64,000 nt of DNA from Simmondsia chinensis. Lineage: Eukaryota; Streptophyta; Magnoliopsida; Caryophyllales; Simmondsiaceae. The stretch lies in NCBI GenBank assembly GCA_018398585.1, contig JAGTTD010000016.1, positions 29,125,212-29,189,211 on the forward strand. The letters are read 5' to 3'. Made by a program: the position numbers and the translations under genes. Of this stretch, positions 45,445-57,169 are shown piece after piece; positions within the stretch are counted from its first letter, which is position 1; each line of letters begins with the position of its first letter. A model generated the notes under the pieces. The model worked only from the letters and a program-made list of their open reading frames with translations, made no database searches and was not told the DNA's origin.

Positions 45445-46009
45445 AGCAATAGCATGTTGATTCAACACCCAAATTCATATTTTGATCCATTCGTTATTGT
45501 TTTATATATACATGCCTTTACATATATACATATATTGGAGGAGACACAACAACCACTCGATTTGAATTGAATCCCACAAGATTTATTATTATTTTTTGAA
45601 CAAATTAAACTAATTAATAATTTTAGGGTTTTAAACACAACAAGAATCCATGCCATTTTGCTTCTTTTTTCAAAAGATATATAACTAATATAATTTTTTT
45701 TAAACACAAATTATTATACAATTGAACACGTGCATATATCTATATGTATAGACAACTGAACATATATGCATACATGTATATAGGGGCATAAATACAATGG
45801 CGAAGCTACGTACAAGTAAGAGTAGGTAATTGTCCACATTGGAATACTAAAATGTATTTATTTATGCTGTATATTTACAAATAATACATGAGGTAAGTAT
45901 CCATTGCCTACACTGGAGTACTAAAATAATAATTCCTATTATGACTGACCCCGCCAACTTCAGGTCCTTGCTCCGCCACTGCATAAACAAACAAAGTCAT
46001 GTCGTGCAC

Positions 46010-46400
46010 CCTCTTGTTCAAACCAAGCTTGATAAGACGTATCGAGCTCAAGTTCAAAATGAGCTTTTTATCGAACTCTCAACTTTTATTCAAACTCAGT
46101 TTGATAAGATATTAGTGTCCTCGACACTAGACCCAATTTGGTTTATTAGCCTAATCGAGTCTGGTTGAACTCACTATTGAGCAGAGCTATTTGAGTTATT
46201 GTCAAGCCATTAGCAAACTATTTCAAGCTAATATCAAACATTAACGAACTCTTAAAGAGCCCTTATCAAACTATTCCAGAACATTAACAAGTTGAGCACT
46301 CCTTCGAACTCAACTCGTTAAACTCATCGAACACACTCGAACTCCACTCACTAAACAATCAAACTCCCAAAACGAACACAAACAAGCCCCTAATCCAATT
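46010..46400. repeat. CTCGAACTC/AGCTCAAG-rich degenerate repeat
   Basis: Dense 'cgagctcaagttc', 'cgaactctcaac', 'aactcgttaaactcatcgaac' words; same family style as 15180-15440. Confidence 0.55.
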
Positions 46401-46954
46401 GAACACTAGTAGTTCTTCAAACGTTTGGTTCATTTACACCTCTCTCCATGTGTATACAGGTAATCGATACGATATAGTAAGACTATCATGGAGATGATAA
46501 CCTCTAGCTGCACAATTCATGCCATGTTTTCTTCTTTCTTCAAAAGATATACAAATGTTATACACAAAATATGTACAATATGCTTAAAAATCCTAAAAAT
46601 CTAATTTATCATTATCATGTACAAAATATACCGAGTGTCCTTAAAAAGAACTACATTGAGTCTTTACAACTTTCTTCTTTTCTGCTATAGAAGAGCACAC
46701 AAACAAGATCGAGGGTGTGTTCAATTCACGAAAAATTTCGAGTGAGTTAGAAAATTTTTCAAGAATACTGTTTAGAAGGATTTGGTTTTCCAATTTTTAA
46801 GGAAACGTGTTTTTTCCCTCTCATTTCACAGGAAATTAGAAAGCGTAATTCCCATGCTTTCTAGTTTCCCGTGTATTTAAGAGGTGATTTTGTTTCCAGT
46901 TTTCGATTTTCATCGAAAAATTTGGAAAAATAGAGATAATAACAAAGAAATTTT

Positions 46955-47410
46955 AGGTCCCGTTTGGTATGATTTTTTATTCACAGTTTTGGTCTTTGAT
47001 TAACCAAACAGTAGTTTTTGGAACCGCTCGTTTCTTATTCTTGATTTTTAATTTTTAGTTTCCACTCAAGTTGGAAAAAACCAAAAAGAAAAACCCAAAA
47101 GCTAAAAAAACGCATTTCCAAAACTTAGGGCTTGTTTGGTATTGTCTTCTATTTGTAGTTTTTGGTTTTTGAAACTATAAGTTATATTCTAGAAATAATT
47201 CTTTCTAATTTTGTGTTTTTTATTTCAGTTTTTTCTTAGTCTGAGGAAAAATTGAAAACAAAAACCAAAAAAAGGAAAAAAGTGTTTACGAACATAGTTT
47301 TTAGTTTCTCAAAAACTAAAAACTATAAAGAGCAAACGATACCAAAACAGCCTTAGTTTTAATTTCACAAAAACCAAAACTGTAAATAGAAGACCATACC
47401 GAACAGTCCC
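46955..47410. mobile_element. Two adjacent MITEs of the GTTTGGTAT family
   Basis: Successive modules: 'ggtcccgtttggtatgattt' (46955) and 'gggcttgtttggtattgtct' (47128), with right ends 'gcaaacgataccaaaacagcc' (about 47333) and 'agaccataccgaacagtccc' (about 47390). Their order suggests one element nested in the other. Confidence 0.6.
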
Positions 47411-47526
47411 CTAGCGAATTGAACACAACCAAAACATCTTGATCCAAGTAGCATGAAATCCCATCTCCGGGGGCTGAAACAAGTGAGGCTTTGAAGATAA
47501 GTGCTGGTGAAGACTGACCCTGAACT

Positions 47527-47733
47527 TCACCTCAATTTGTTAAGAGTTCCCAATATGATACGATTTGACATGATTTTCCTGCGTACCTTTGAACATTCTC
47601 GACCTACAAGCATGTTCATGGCGTCGAATTTCTTCGGACCATCATCGAATGTCAAATCCATGCCACAAGAACGAGCCGAAGGCGAAACTTCCAGCCACAG
47701 AATAGCAAGAACTGTACGTTTCAAACCGAGGGG
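47527..47733 (-). other. Orphan coding-like reading frame (about 68 codons)
   Basis: Minus strand frame opens after a TGA and reads ITRPLGLKRTVLAILWLEVS, then PSARSCGMDLTFDDGPKKFD, AMNMLVGRECSKV, with a donor-like AAAG/GTACGC after the last block. Balanced codon composition and GC content stand out from the flanks. It may be a displaced exon or a gene fragment. Family not recognised. The plus strand is also open here, which weakens the case. Confidence 0.35.
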
Positions 47734-47872
47734 ACGGGTTATTCACATTTCAGTTGATGCTCAGAGGCGAATGGGAAATTACACGGACCAAGGCATGTTA
47801 ACTTCGTAAAAACTTTCTCCTATTCAGATAGAAACCCATTCAAAATGATCCAATTTTCATGAACAAGAAGTC

Positions 47873-48117
47873 TTTGAGGGCCTGTTTGATATCTTCTTTA
47901 TACACCAATTTTAATTTTTATGAACCTAAAAAACAAGTTTGGAAAACGGTTTTTTCTTATTTTGATTTTCGATTTTCAATTTGCACCCAAATAAAGGACA
48001 AAACTAAAAGTAAGAAATCAAAAAAAAAAAAAAAGGAAAAAATGTTTCCAAAATATGGCTTTTAGTTTCTACAAAAACCAAAAACTATAAATAGAAAACA
48101 ATATCAAATAAGCTCTT
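47873..48117. mobile_element. MITE of the TTTGGTAT / ATACCAAA family
   Basis: 'gagggcctgtttgatatcttc' at left, 'acaatatcaaataagctctt' at right; internal 'ggttttttcttattttgatt' and A-run blocks are inverted relative to each other. Confidence 0.6.
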
Positions 48118-48357
48118 ATTTCTTTTCCTTCATATGGTGCTTTCCCATGTTTTCTAAATTTTCTACATATATTCCAACTTGTAAGTTGCTTTAAAAACAC
48201 TAAAAATAAAATTTTCATCAACTGAACATACCTTTACCAGCTGCGTCCAAACCAGGGGAGCCATAAGATTTTGGCACTAGTTTTCCATTTATTTCTGATT
48301 TTTCTATTATTCATTTATCATAGAAAATACTTGGAAAAACAGAAATAAGAAAAACTA

Positions 48358-48684
48358 GGGTTATTTGCAACTAAGGTCCCTATACTTTGCTCACCGTGTC
48401 AATTTAGTCTTTGTGTTTTTAATTGTGTCAATTTGGTCTTTAAGAAAAATTTATGTTAAGTTGGTGATGAAATTTTTTATTTATCTAGTCACAGGTTGGT
48501 TTATATTGGGTCAATGACTGCACTTGTATTGGGCAACTTACATCTAACATAATTGTACCATTAAAAATTACCTTATTAACTTAACTTCAATTTGATTATA
48601 AGACTAAATTAACACAATATAAATTATATAAGGACTAAATTGATACAGTGAACAAAGTACAAAGACCTTTGGTGTAAATAACCC
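48358..48684. mobile_element. MITE of the GGGTTATTTACACC family, good copy
   Basis: Left GGGTTATTTGCAACTAAGGT, then CTATACTTTGCTCACCGTGT; right, in reverse complement, GGGTTATTTACACCAAAGGT, then CTTTGTACTTTGTTCACTGT. Inverted arms of more than 50 bp. No convincing target duplication. It ends 36 bp from the stop codon of the next gene, so it may be transcribed in that gene's 3' UTR. Confidence 0.78.
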
Positions 48685-48719
48685 AATAATTTTATACAAA
48701 CGGAACGCACCTTTATCAA

Positions 48720-49688
48720 CTATACACAGCAACAGCGGGGGCAGCAAGAGAAGCAAGAACGGCAAGAGAAGCACGAGGAAGAGAAGCAGGAGAAGCGCGA
48801 GAAGCAAGAAAAGCAGCGGCCATTACTGCCCGAAGCGGCTGATGTTGAATTTGTTTTGGAATTTTCTGCTTCTAAACGAGGCTGCATGTCAAAGTGCTCT
48901 GCTGGTATCGGATTTGCTGAAACACTTCTTCTTGCTCCATCAGTTAATCTAGAGTGAACAAGACTGGTTTAACTTGACTCTCCAGGGGAAAAATAACAGA
49001 GAAAATATTGCACTAGAATGCACAAACATACCAAAGAAAATGCACGAATATGGATGAATGAAATGTATTGCCAGAGAGGTTGTCTAAGCTAATGCCATTT
49101 AAGGGTCTAAACATTCATGTTAGGCAAAATATCCAAGAATTGGGTTTGATTCAAGTGCTAACGAATAGATCTAAATGACACTGAGAAGAGAAGATAGAAA
49201 GAGGAAGTCGTAACACACAAATATATACGGAAAACCCTCAAATTGACGGAAAAACCGCAGGCAGATGAGGGGTAGATAATCCACTATGTAATCTGAAAGG
49301 ATGATACAACAGAGGGACTGCACACATAAAGCTACATATATACACGCATAAAGCTAAAAATTTGTAATGGGTCTACATGGGCCAAGACAGCATAAAAGGT
49401 TTATGCCTTCAACACACAAAGAGCATATTCCTCAACCATTATTTTCCAGAATTAAGCAATCCAGTTATTCAACGTGCAGGACACAACATCATTAGCTTTT
49501 ATGAAAAATTGTTAGACAAATACCCAAGAATTGGATTCAATTTAGATGTAAAAGAATGTATCCAAACGAAATTGAGAAGAAAAAAGAGAAAGACAAAACA
49601 ATAACACACGCTCAAATTAAAAGAAAAACCACGGGCGAAAGAGAAAACAATCCACTAAAATATAGGGGATACAACGGTTGTCACACAT

Positions 49689-49722
<34 letters not shown>

Positions 49723-51430
49723 TAATTGAAACCCTAGATCTCTCCTAACGGGCTTCTTCAGCAGAAGCAACATAAAAGGTCCATAACCGTGAGATTTGAA
49801 GCAACATATTAGAGACCGCTATGAATTACTGGAACGTAACGAAAAACGTGTAACAATTAACTCAAATCTGTGATAAAACAACCATTGCGTTAAGTTATGG
49901 CCTTTATTTGAATTCATTTAAGTTGCAGACTTACATTGGGAAAGCAAAAGAGTAGGTGCTGCCTTCACTCTCCGCAGACTGACGAGACACATTAGAAGCT
50001 CTCATCCCGGAAACTGAATGTCCTGCATCGACTGGTAAAGTGATCATTCCCATGTCTGTCCTTGTTTCAACTTCATCTTCTTCCTTTTTCCCTATACTTT
50101 TCAACTCATTAATGGTCAATCTCTCTCTCTCATCATCAAATCTCATAGCCGATTTTGATAGAGAAGGGCTAGGCATAGCAAGCTCCCCGGACTTTGTCAG
50201 ACCTGCAAATTTCAATTCCCCAGTCATCATAAGAAGATGGTCTCTCTGTTAGAAAAAAAGCACGTATATCACATATTTTGGATACGTATTTGTACTTTCA
50301 CGTTTAAAAAGTGCATTTACGTATGATTGCCAATAATAAGGTAAAATTATACTTCTACTACCACAATTGTATCCCATACCAATAATAAGGTACTTTCATA
50401 TTCTACAATTTGCTAAATTTGTCATTTAACTCTAAAATTATTTATTGCATCCCATTAACTATTGTGTATTGTACCTCTACTACCACTATTGCAGTATTGT
50501 GACTAACATTATCATATACTTTTATAAGTCATCAAACTTTTGACCGACATTTTCATGTATAAAGTCGAGTAATACATATATATATATTAGATTCCATTTG
50601 ATTCACATACCGTATTTTCCTAAGAAGGGATGGTCCCTTCCGAAACTGTTGCTACCAGCATGAATGCTAAACAAAGACTCAGTAGAGGCGGCGCTCCACT
50701 CTGCCGGTATTAACGAGTCGCTTCTGACAAACACTGATGCGGGAATTCTCTTAGGGTCATATTCTAATCCATTATCTCGCTCCATCACTTGAACTTTCGG
50801 GCTTTCCATTGGAGATTTCTTGAGAACTAACGCTTCATGAGCAAGTTCCAATTCTGTATTCTGATTCAAAGACCTTTCATTCGGTTCTACTGATTTGAGT
50901 ATGTCAGTAGAACCCATATTCTTGTCATTTTCCAACTCGGGCTCTTGTAGTTTATTCAAATTAATCAGATCTTCCGAAAATTCTGAGGAAGAAGAAGATG
51001 AAGAACCTGAAGAGCCTATCGTTTTTCCCATTACTAATGGAGCAACCTCGTTGAGCTCGAATTCTGTATTGTGATCCAAAGGCCTTTCATTCAGTTCTAC
51101 TGAACTGGGGATGTCAGTAGAACCCATATTCTTTTCATTTACCAACTTAGGTTCTTCTAATTTATTCAAAGTAATGAGATCTTCTGATGAAGATTCTGAG
51201 AAAGATGGAGATGAAGATCCAACTGTTTTTCCCTTAATTGTTTCATTATCGACAAAATCATCTTCATGATTTGATGTCGCAGGACTATTATCATCCTCGA
51301 TGACCTCTGGATACATCAAGTGCCAAGTATCGTCTACTATAACCAGATATGCCTCATCATCCATAGAGTCAAAGTGTGTTACAAATCGAGGGCTTTTTTC
51401 AAATTTTTCGGTTTCATTGACAACCATCAT
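48720..51430 (-). CDS. Unrecognised serine-rich protein with Phe/Cys-rich C-terminus, 3 exons, 451 aa
   Basis: Exons: 51430-50611, 50241-49935, 48948-48720; 1356 bp in phase. The first junction (TACG/GTATGT with acceptor GAGAG/ACC) is the only nearby pairing I found that keeps the frame. The N-terminal 230 residues are acidic and disordered, with two related blocks (NLNKLEEPELEN-K-MGSTDI type) and poly-Ser. The middle contains SLIPAEWSAASTESLFSIHA, which looks like the most conserved part, then KSGELAMPSPSLSKS. Exon 2 to 3 gives SNVSRQSAESEGSTYSFAFP, then ILTDG. The end is striking: SNGRCFSCFSRFSCFSSSCF followed by SCRSCFSCCPRCCCV, about 12 Cys in 30 residues, suggesting palmitoylation or membrane or metal attachment (inference). 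Plant proteins with a WS-ASNESLFSI motif and Cys-rich tail exist, but I know no function. 5' UTR exons probably lie near 53.0-53.3 kb. Confidence 0.78.
49692..49718. repeat. (TA)n microsatellite in intron 2 of the Ser/Cys-rich gene
   Basis: About 27 bases of pure AT/TA repeat between exons 2 and 3. Confidence 0.95.
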
Positions 51431-51844
51431 AAATTGTAAAGATTTGCTTCTGTTTTCTAATAATTCAGGGGTAGAAATTGATGTGCCTGAAAGTGTTCAA
51501 GACTGTCGGTTTGCTTCCTTCCACTGCTTAGGTCAGAGTCTTTTACCTGGATTAAGGGAGGGAATTTGAGTAAGTGGCCGTGAGAGAATGATAAGAAATT
51601 CTTAATACAGGATTTTGCCAAACTTTTCTCTGGGAAAAAAAAGAAGCGGGGAAATAATATTTCTCAATTAAAGTAGTTCTTTCATAGTCTAGAAAAAGTT
51701 GTTATCCGCTATTAAATAGAAGTAGAAAAGTAATGTCTCTCCTTCAAAGTAGAAGCATAAGCAGAAACTAAAATTTCTCAACAAAAATACCTCAATAATT
51801 TTACAAAACTACTTCCACAGTTTTTCCACAATTTGACCAAATAT

Positions 51845-52080
51845 TTTGTTTGACTCTCTAAGGACATCAGCCTCAAGGCTTGGTTCGCAAACATTTTGCT
51901 TGACTCTCTATTTATGCTGATTTAGGTCAATATCAGCTCCTTAAGGCCTGAATATAGGCTCGTTAAAGGTGCGTTCAGCTCGTAAATTAGTTTCTCACCG
52001 CTTGGCTAAATAAATTAGCTGAACTAAGCTAAATTCTCAAGCTAGAAATACTGCTTAGCTCGTTTACACCCTACAATAAC
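51845..52080. repeat. CTCAAGCT/GGCTCG degenerate repeat
   Basis: Words such as 'ggctcgttaaaggtgcg', 'cagctcgtaaattag' and 'agctaaattctcaagct'; same style as 61375-61790. Confidence 0.45.
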
Positions 52081-52144
52081 AAAATCTAGAAAGATTCGCT
52101 TACACAGAACTCTGAACCTTTTCTAATTCCTTATTTATTTGGTA

Positions 52145-52640
52145 CTAAATTAAGTATTAGTACCTTTAGGTCTGTTGGATTAATTTTTACTCCACAAACT
52201 TTTTGAAATAACTTTTTGGTCCTTAGTTATATGTATCCAATAAAATATTCCAAATGAAGATGTGAATATGGGTAAAACCTATAATTATTTGTTAGTAAAT
52301 CCACCATACCCTCACTATTCCCCTCATTTTATACACCAGCCATAACATTGTGACACTGCTGGTAAAAAAGAGTTGAATGAGAGACCTATTTATAGCTTTA
52401 CACATGCCGTTTAGACTATTCTATATTTTTATTGAATATATGTAATCTTTTTATGTAATTTTTTTATATGTAAAAAATTACATCTACCCCCCCAGACCCC
52501 ACTTTTGCGGAACCCCTTGAAGCACTGGGATTGTTGTTGTTGTTGTATATGTAATTTTTTTACTAAAATATTATTTCACAAAATTTATAAACTAAAAGAT
52601 TAATATACCAAACTTAGGTACTAAGGTATAATTTACCCTA
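52145..52640. mobile_element. MITE of the 548-810 family, split by retroposon J
   Basis: Left 'ggtactaaattaagtattagtacc...ttaatttttactccacaaactt' pairs with right 'aaatttataaactaaaagattaata...ggtactaaggtataattt'. Retroposon J (52467-52547) is nested in it. Confidence 0.6.
52467..52547 (+). mobile_element. TTG-tailed retroposon, strongly 5'-truncated, copy J
   Basis: Only the last ~60 bp of the shared body (CATCTACCCCCCCAGACCCC, then TTTTGCGGAACCCCTTGA) and (TTG)n remain. Perfect 15-bp target duplication TATGTAATTTTTTTA (52452-52466 and 52548-52562). Confidence 0.9.
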
Positions 52641-52999
52641 TTTATTTTCATTTTTGTAACTCATTTTCAAATTTATTCAAATTCAACCAGACAAATCTGC
52701 TTGAAACCCGCAGAAGAACAAAAAAAGCCACATGAAGCAAAAATCAAAAAAAGGAAAAATTGAAGGGAGTTGTTACTGACATGACAGAAAAAATAATTAT
52801 TACCAGAGCAATTATATGATTTACATACAATGAGAGTCACAAAATTGTCTTAAAAATCACAATGTTATTTTGACAATACAAATTTTGGTCTAGCAGTAAC
52901 ATTATCCAAATTAAATTGAAAGAAGAAAATTAGGCCAAAATTAATTCACCATGCCGCTCCACCAATTACTCTGAAGCGGCACCGACAATCCACACCTCC

Positions 53000-53300
53000 A
53001 ACCTGCAGACCCACCACCAATTTTTGAACAAAAATTCAAAATAAATCGAAATTTACAAACCCTAGAATTGAAGCTCTCAATATTACGAGATAAATCGGCT
53101 GAAATTGAAATCCGAACCTGAAAATTTCGATTAAGCAAAATCAGTAACGGAAAATTTCAGTAAATTTTGTTGAAATTTGATTATGATGATGAAGAAGAAG
53201 AGGCTATCGGAGATGTGAGCGAAAATTAGGATTTCGATCACGAACAAAGAGAGAGAGAGAGGAAGGTGGAGCGGAGATGTAGGGGGGGAAATTCAACGAA
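53000..53300 (-). promoter_or_regulatory. Probable 5' end region of the Ser/Cys-rich gene
   Basis: Minus strand CT-rich leader (about 53240-53270), a TCTTCTTCTTCATCATCAT stretch and splice-like sites (TTTTCAG/GTTCGG near 53120) resemble a 5' UTR exon. No TATA element could be fixed. Inference only. Confidence 0.35.
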
Positions 53301-53441
53301 CATGAAACTGCCATTTTTCGCGGGAATATATATATGCGTGTGTTTTGCCGTCGCTTCGTGTTCTTTCAAGCTTTAAGAACCTTCTCTTTTTCTCAGTAGA
53401 AGAAAACCTACTAAAAATTGTAAAAAGGGAAACATAAATGT

Positions 53442-53442
<1 letters not shown>

Positions 53443-53476
<34 letters not shown>
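53443..53476. repeat. (TA)n microsatellite
   Basis: About 34 bases of TA repeat immediately 5' of SINE copy K; a TA stretch also follows that SINE, consistent with the SINE having duplicated part of the microsatellite. Confidence 0.95.
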
Positions 53477-53478
<2 letters not shown>

Positions 53479-53713
53479 AAGAGGACACCAACACGCTGTT
53501 ACTGAATCTCATTAGAATTTCAAAGTTAAGCGTGTTTGGGCGAGAGTAGTACCAAGATGGGTGACCTCCTGGGAAGTCCTTGCCCTCAAGTTGGGGACAT
53601 TGGAAAACAGCTTCTCTTCGGGTTAACACTTTGAAGGGGGGAGGCTGCGTACATCCGCTCCCTGGACCCTGCATAGGCGGGAACCCTTGAGGTACTGGGT
53701 ATGTTTCTTCCTT
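53477..53713 (+). mobile_element. 5S rRNA-headed SINE, copy K (subfamily II)
   Basis: CAAAGAGGACACCAACACGC, 5S block (AAAGTTAAGCGTGTTTGGGC, GATGGGTGACCTCCTGGG), LINE tail (AAGTTGGGGACATTGG, GAGGCTGCGTACATCC) and end GGTATGTTTCTTCCTTT. Flanked on both sides by TATATATATAT, the probable target duplication. Confidence 0.9.
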
Positions 53714-53723
53714 TATATATATA

Positions 53724-54320
53724 TGAAAAATTATCACTTAAGTACCTTGATATTTCAATATATATAATAGGGTACCTTGAGTTTTAGATATTTTGTCACT
53801 TAGCTACCCTGAAATTTTAAAATTTTATCAATCACATACACTTTTGTAAAAGTTTGATAGATTTTTTCATTGGAAACTGCTAAAATTTAACACGGTTTTA
53901 ACAATATACTAGTATATTCATTAGAATTTAATATTTTTTGCCAAAAAGTACCAAAATGACACCTAATTCTGGTAATTTTTAGGTGCTTTATATCAACATT
54001 TGATGAATACTTTCTCGTGATTCGTTGAATTTTTATACAAAATATTGGCATTAGCTTATATATATTATTGTATTCATATATTATATCAATTTTTTTAAAA
54101 ATAAAATAGATTAAATTCTTATAAAAATTTATCAAATTCTGATATAGAATACTTAGGTGATAAAACATTCAAAACTCATGATGCTCTATTGTATATATTG
54201 AAATGTCACGATACCTAAGTGATAAATGTTTAAACCTTAGGGTACTCTATTGTATTTATTGAAATGTTACAATATCTAAGTTATAAATGCTCAAACCTTA
54301 TGGTACCGATGTGATAATTT
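53724..54320. mobile_element. MITE of the ATTATCACTTAGGTACC family
   Basis: Left 'gaaaaattatcacttaagtacc', right 'ggtaccgatgtgataattttt'; many sub-terminal copies of 'ggtaccttgagttttaga' and 'cctaagtgataaatgtttaaa' in opposite halves. About 600 bp, non-coding. Confidence 0.75.
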
Positions 54321-55699
54321 TTATATATAAATGTATATAGACATGAATCTTAAAAGAAGGCAAGAAATGAGATGAGTAGATTATAATAATTAGATCTAAA
54401 TCAATGATTCACATTTTAAAGTTATTTTTACACGCCTCATTAGAATCGATATTCTATATTTTCTTATTTAATTACAATGGTTATAATTTACTCCCCATAT
54501 AAGCTAAAAAAAAAATTTTACTCCCTATATGTGTGTGTATATATATAAATATATAACTGGGGGGAGAAATAGCATATATTGTTGTATTATTTACCCCAAA
54601 TGTTATTTTACTTTTTTTACCATTTTAATTTAGTCATTATACAATATAACCTCAATAAATTAATATCTGATAAATTAATAACCTTGATTAAATAATATTT
54701 TTGACCGGTCCCGACTTGGGATTAATGTGATAAATAATATATCAATTAATTAATAATTTTCATGGTCCCATGGGTATTAATTTATAGAAGTTTAACTATA
54801 TTTATAATTATGTCAATTTAATCCATGTATAAATGATATTGTGTCAATTTGATCATTAGAGAAAAATTTAAAATAAGTTATCGACAATGAGGCAATGCCC
54901 TGATAGGTAAAGTGCGTATATCTCTTTAAAAGTAGAAAAGCAACTTTTATTTTTGATAAAAATTACTTTTTTATGGGTGGTAAACACAGGGGTGTTGAAA
55001 AAAATCCGAACCGAAATCCCGAAATACCGACCCGAAAATCCGGAAATATTGAGGTATTTCGGGACGGTAATAGTTAGTGATTTTGTTCATTTCGATTAAC
55101 TGATTTACCAAAATAATATATATCACGTATATAATTTCACATGTTCATAATATTATATTGTTTACTAAGTATGTTTTCTTCCATATAAATGACTCTTCTA
55201 TAATGCATGATTAACTTTATCTTTTTTTTCCAATTCATCTCCTATTATGGAATATTTGTGCCTCATTGTTAAACCATTACTGATTTACCATTAAGGAGAT
55301 ACTATTACTTTTTCGGTTACTGGTTAACTGACATAACCGAACCGAATTGCCAAAAGTCGGTTAACCAGTCTTTTAGAGATTTTGGAGTATTTTGGTTACA
55401 ATTAACCGAAACGAACTATTTTTCGATAAAGTTAACTGAACCATAAACACTCCCGCTAAACACTCTTTCAATCTAAAAAAAAGTGCTTTTTCTGCCTACA
55501 ATAACCATGGCCCTATATCTTTGGAGCAGATAACTCTATATCTTACTAGGCCGTTGTTGTTTGTTTTGGTAAATAAGAGGCCCACTGGAGGCCCATGAGA
55601 GAACTATGCAAGTGGGAATATGGGCCTTAGGCCCATGCGTATGAGCATGGTTTAAAACAAAGGAGAAAAATATGGTAAAAAAAAAAAAATAAATAAAAA
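54321..55699. other. AT-rich intergenic DNA
   Basis: Contains a decayed MITE-like stretch (54640-54860), a segment with repeated AACCGAA words (55000-55440), and otherwise nothing I can support. Confidence 0.4.
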
Positions 55700-55771
55700 G
55701 GGGCATTCCGAGAATTGAACTCGGGACCTCTCGCACCCTAAGCGAGAATCATACCACTAGACCAAATGCCC
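55700..55771 (-). tRNA. tRNA-Pro-AGG: tRNA-Pro (anticodon AGG)
   Basis: 72 nt on the minus strand. Acceptor GGGCATT pairs with AATGCCC; D arm GGTCTAGTGGTATGATT is typical of tRNA-Pro; anticodon stem CTCGC/GCGAG with loop TTAGGGT gives AGG; T arm CCGAGTTCAATTCTCGG. T-rich Pol III terminator follows. No intron. A TTG-tailed retroposon lies about 65-74 bp upstream of its 5' end. Confidence 0.96.
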
Positions 55772-55845
55772 TTTCTGCTCACACACTATTAAATTTAAAT
55801 AAACAAGATTTTAAGTCAATTTTAATACGCATAATGAAATACTAT

Positions 55846-56007
55846 ATGCTTTATGCTTGTTTATTTTTATGCTTCTCAGGTTGGGGGTCTCCGAAAATAG
55901 CCTTTCTTTAGAATAGCACCTTGAAGGGTTAAGGCTGTATACATCCCACCCTCCCAAACCTTGCATTATGTAGGAGCCTTTAAGGCACTAGGTTTGTTGT
56001 TGTATAA
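55846..56007 (+). mobile_element. TTG-tailed retroposon (RTE-tail body), copy L
   Basis: CTCAGGTTGGGGGTCTCCGA, then AAGGCTGTATACATCCC, ending TTTGTTGTTGTA. 10-bp duplication GAAATACTAT (55836-55845 and 56008-56017). The 5' ~35 bp is not 5S-like. Inserted next to tRNA-Pro. Confidence 0.85.
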
Positions 56008-56095
56008 GAAATACTATTAATTTGAAAATGAAAAATTATCATTTAGGTATTTTGAGTTCTTACATTTGTTACTTAAATACCCTGATATTTTAATA

Positions 56096-56114
56096 TATAT
56101 ATATATATATATAA
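56096..56114. repeat. Short (TA)n tract
   Basis: About 19 bases of TA repeat inside the MITE. Confidence 0.9.
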
Positions 56115-56831
56115 TGAAGTACCTTGAGTTTTAAACATTTTATTATTTAAGTACCTGAAGTTTTCAAATTTTATCAACGAAGTATCCTTTTTGTTGAAAA
56201 TTTGATAGATTTTAGTTAGAAAATGCTATAATTAAACATGATTTCAACTATATATTAATATCTTCATTAGAATTTGATAATTTTTGTCCAAGAATGCGAA
56301 AATAACACATAATGATAGTAAGTTTTAGATGATTTACATCAACATGTGGGAATGCTTTATCACAATTCGTTAAATTTTTGATGAATATATTGGCATTAGC
56401 TTACATATATTTTCGTATTCATGTAATATATTAACATTCTTTGTATAAAATTGATTAAATTCTTACAAAAATTCATCAAATTCCGACATAGGATACCTAG
56501 GTGATAGAATTCAAACCTCAGGGTACTTTATTGTATATATTAAATTGTTGTGGTACATAAGAAATAAATGTTGAAACCTTAGGGTACCTAAGTGATAATT
56601 TTCTTTTAAAAATTTCATCCACTTAAATATCTTAAATTTAAAAAATATTATAAATCAAGCACCCTATTTAAAATTTGATGAATTTTTATTGGAAAATGTT
56701 GACAAGAAATATGATTCGAGCAATATAAAGACGTCTTTATTAGAATCTAATAATTTTTCGTTTGAAAATGCTGATACTAGTCATAATTTATATATGTAAA
56801 GGTATTCTCTACTAGAATTCGATAAATTTTA

Positions 56832-57169
56832 TATCTTGGTTTGTTCTGTTCGTGTTGGTGCTGGGTGGCGTTTTCGATTCCCGAGGGGGCGTGTCTTTTT
56901 TCTTATTATTGGCAGGGGGTAGTGTTGTTATTTCCTTTATTTTGCTTTGCCTCTGTGTTGTACGGTTGTTTTTGATCTTTGGAAGTTTGGAGTTGTTTTT
57001 GGATTAGAGTTCAGGTGATCTATCGTGCTTTTTAAGTCTTTTGGTCATTTATTGGTTTTTAGGTGTTTTGGAGTGTTCGACTGGGTGGAGTGTCTTGTTT
57101 GGTTTTTTGGAATGTTTGGATGACTTGTATCCATTTTATTCTATTAATGAATTGTCAATTATCTAAAAA
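56832..57169 (+). mobile_element. Probable 5'-truncated L1-type LINE 3' end
   Basis: Strongly G/T-rich on the plus strand, unlike its AT-rich host MITE, and ending in 'caattatctaaaaaa', an A tail. Short direct repeat AAATTTTA at 56824-56831 and 57170-57177. G/T-rich 3' UTRs with an A tail are typical of plant L1 elements. The 67-codon frame at 57063 is not credible as a gene. Confidence 0.65.

Noticed and set aside
48349..48693. 9-bp target duplication around the MITE at 48358-48684
   Set aside because: The nine bases on either side (GAAAAACTA and AATAATTTT) do not match, so no superfamily is claimed for this copy.
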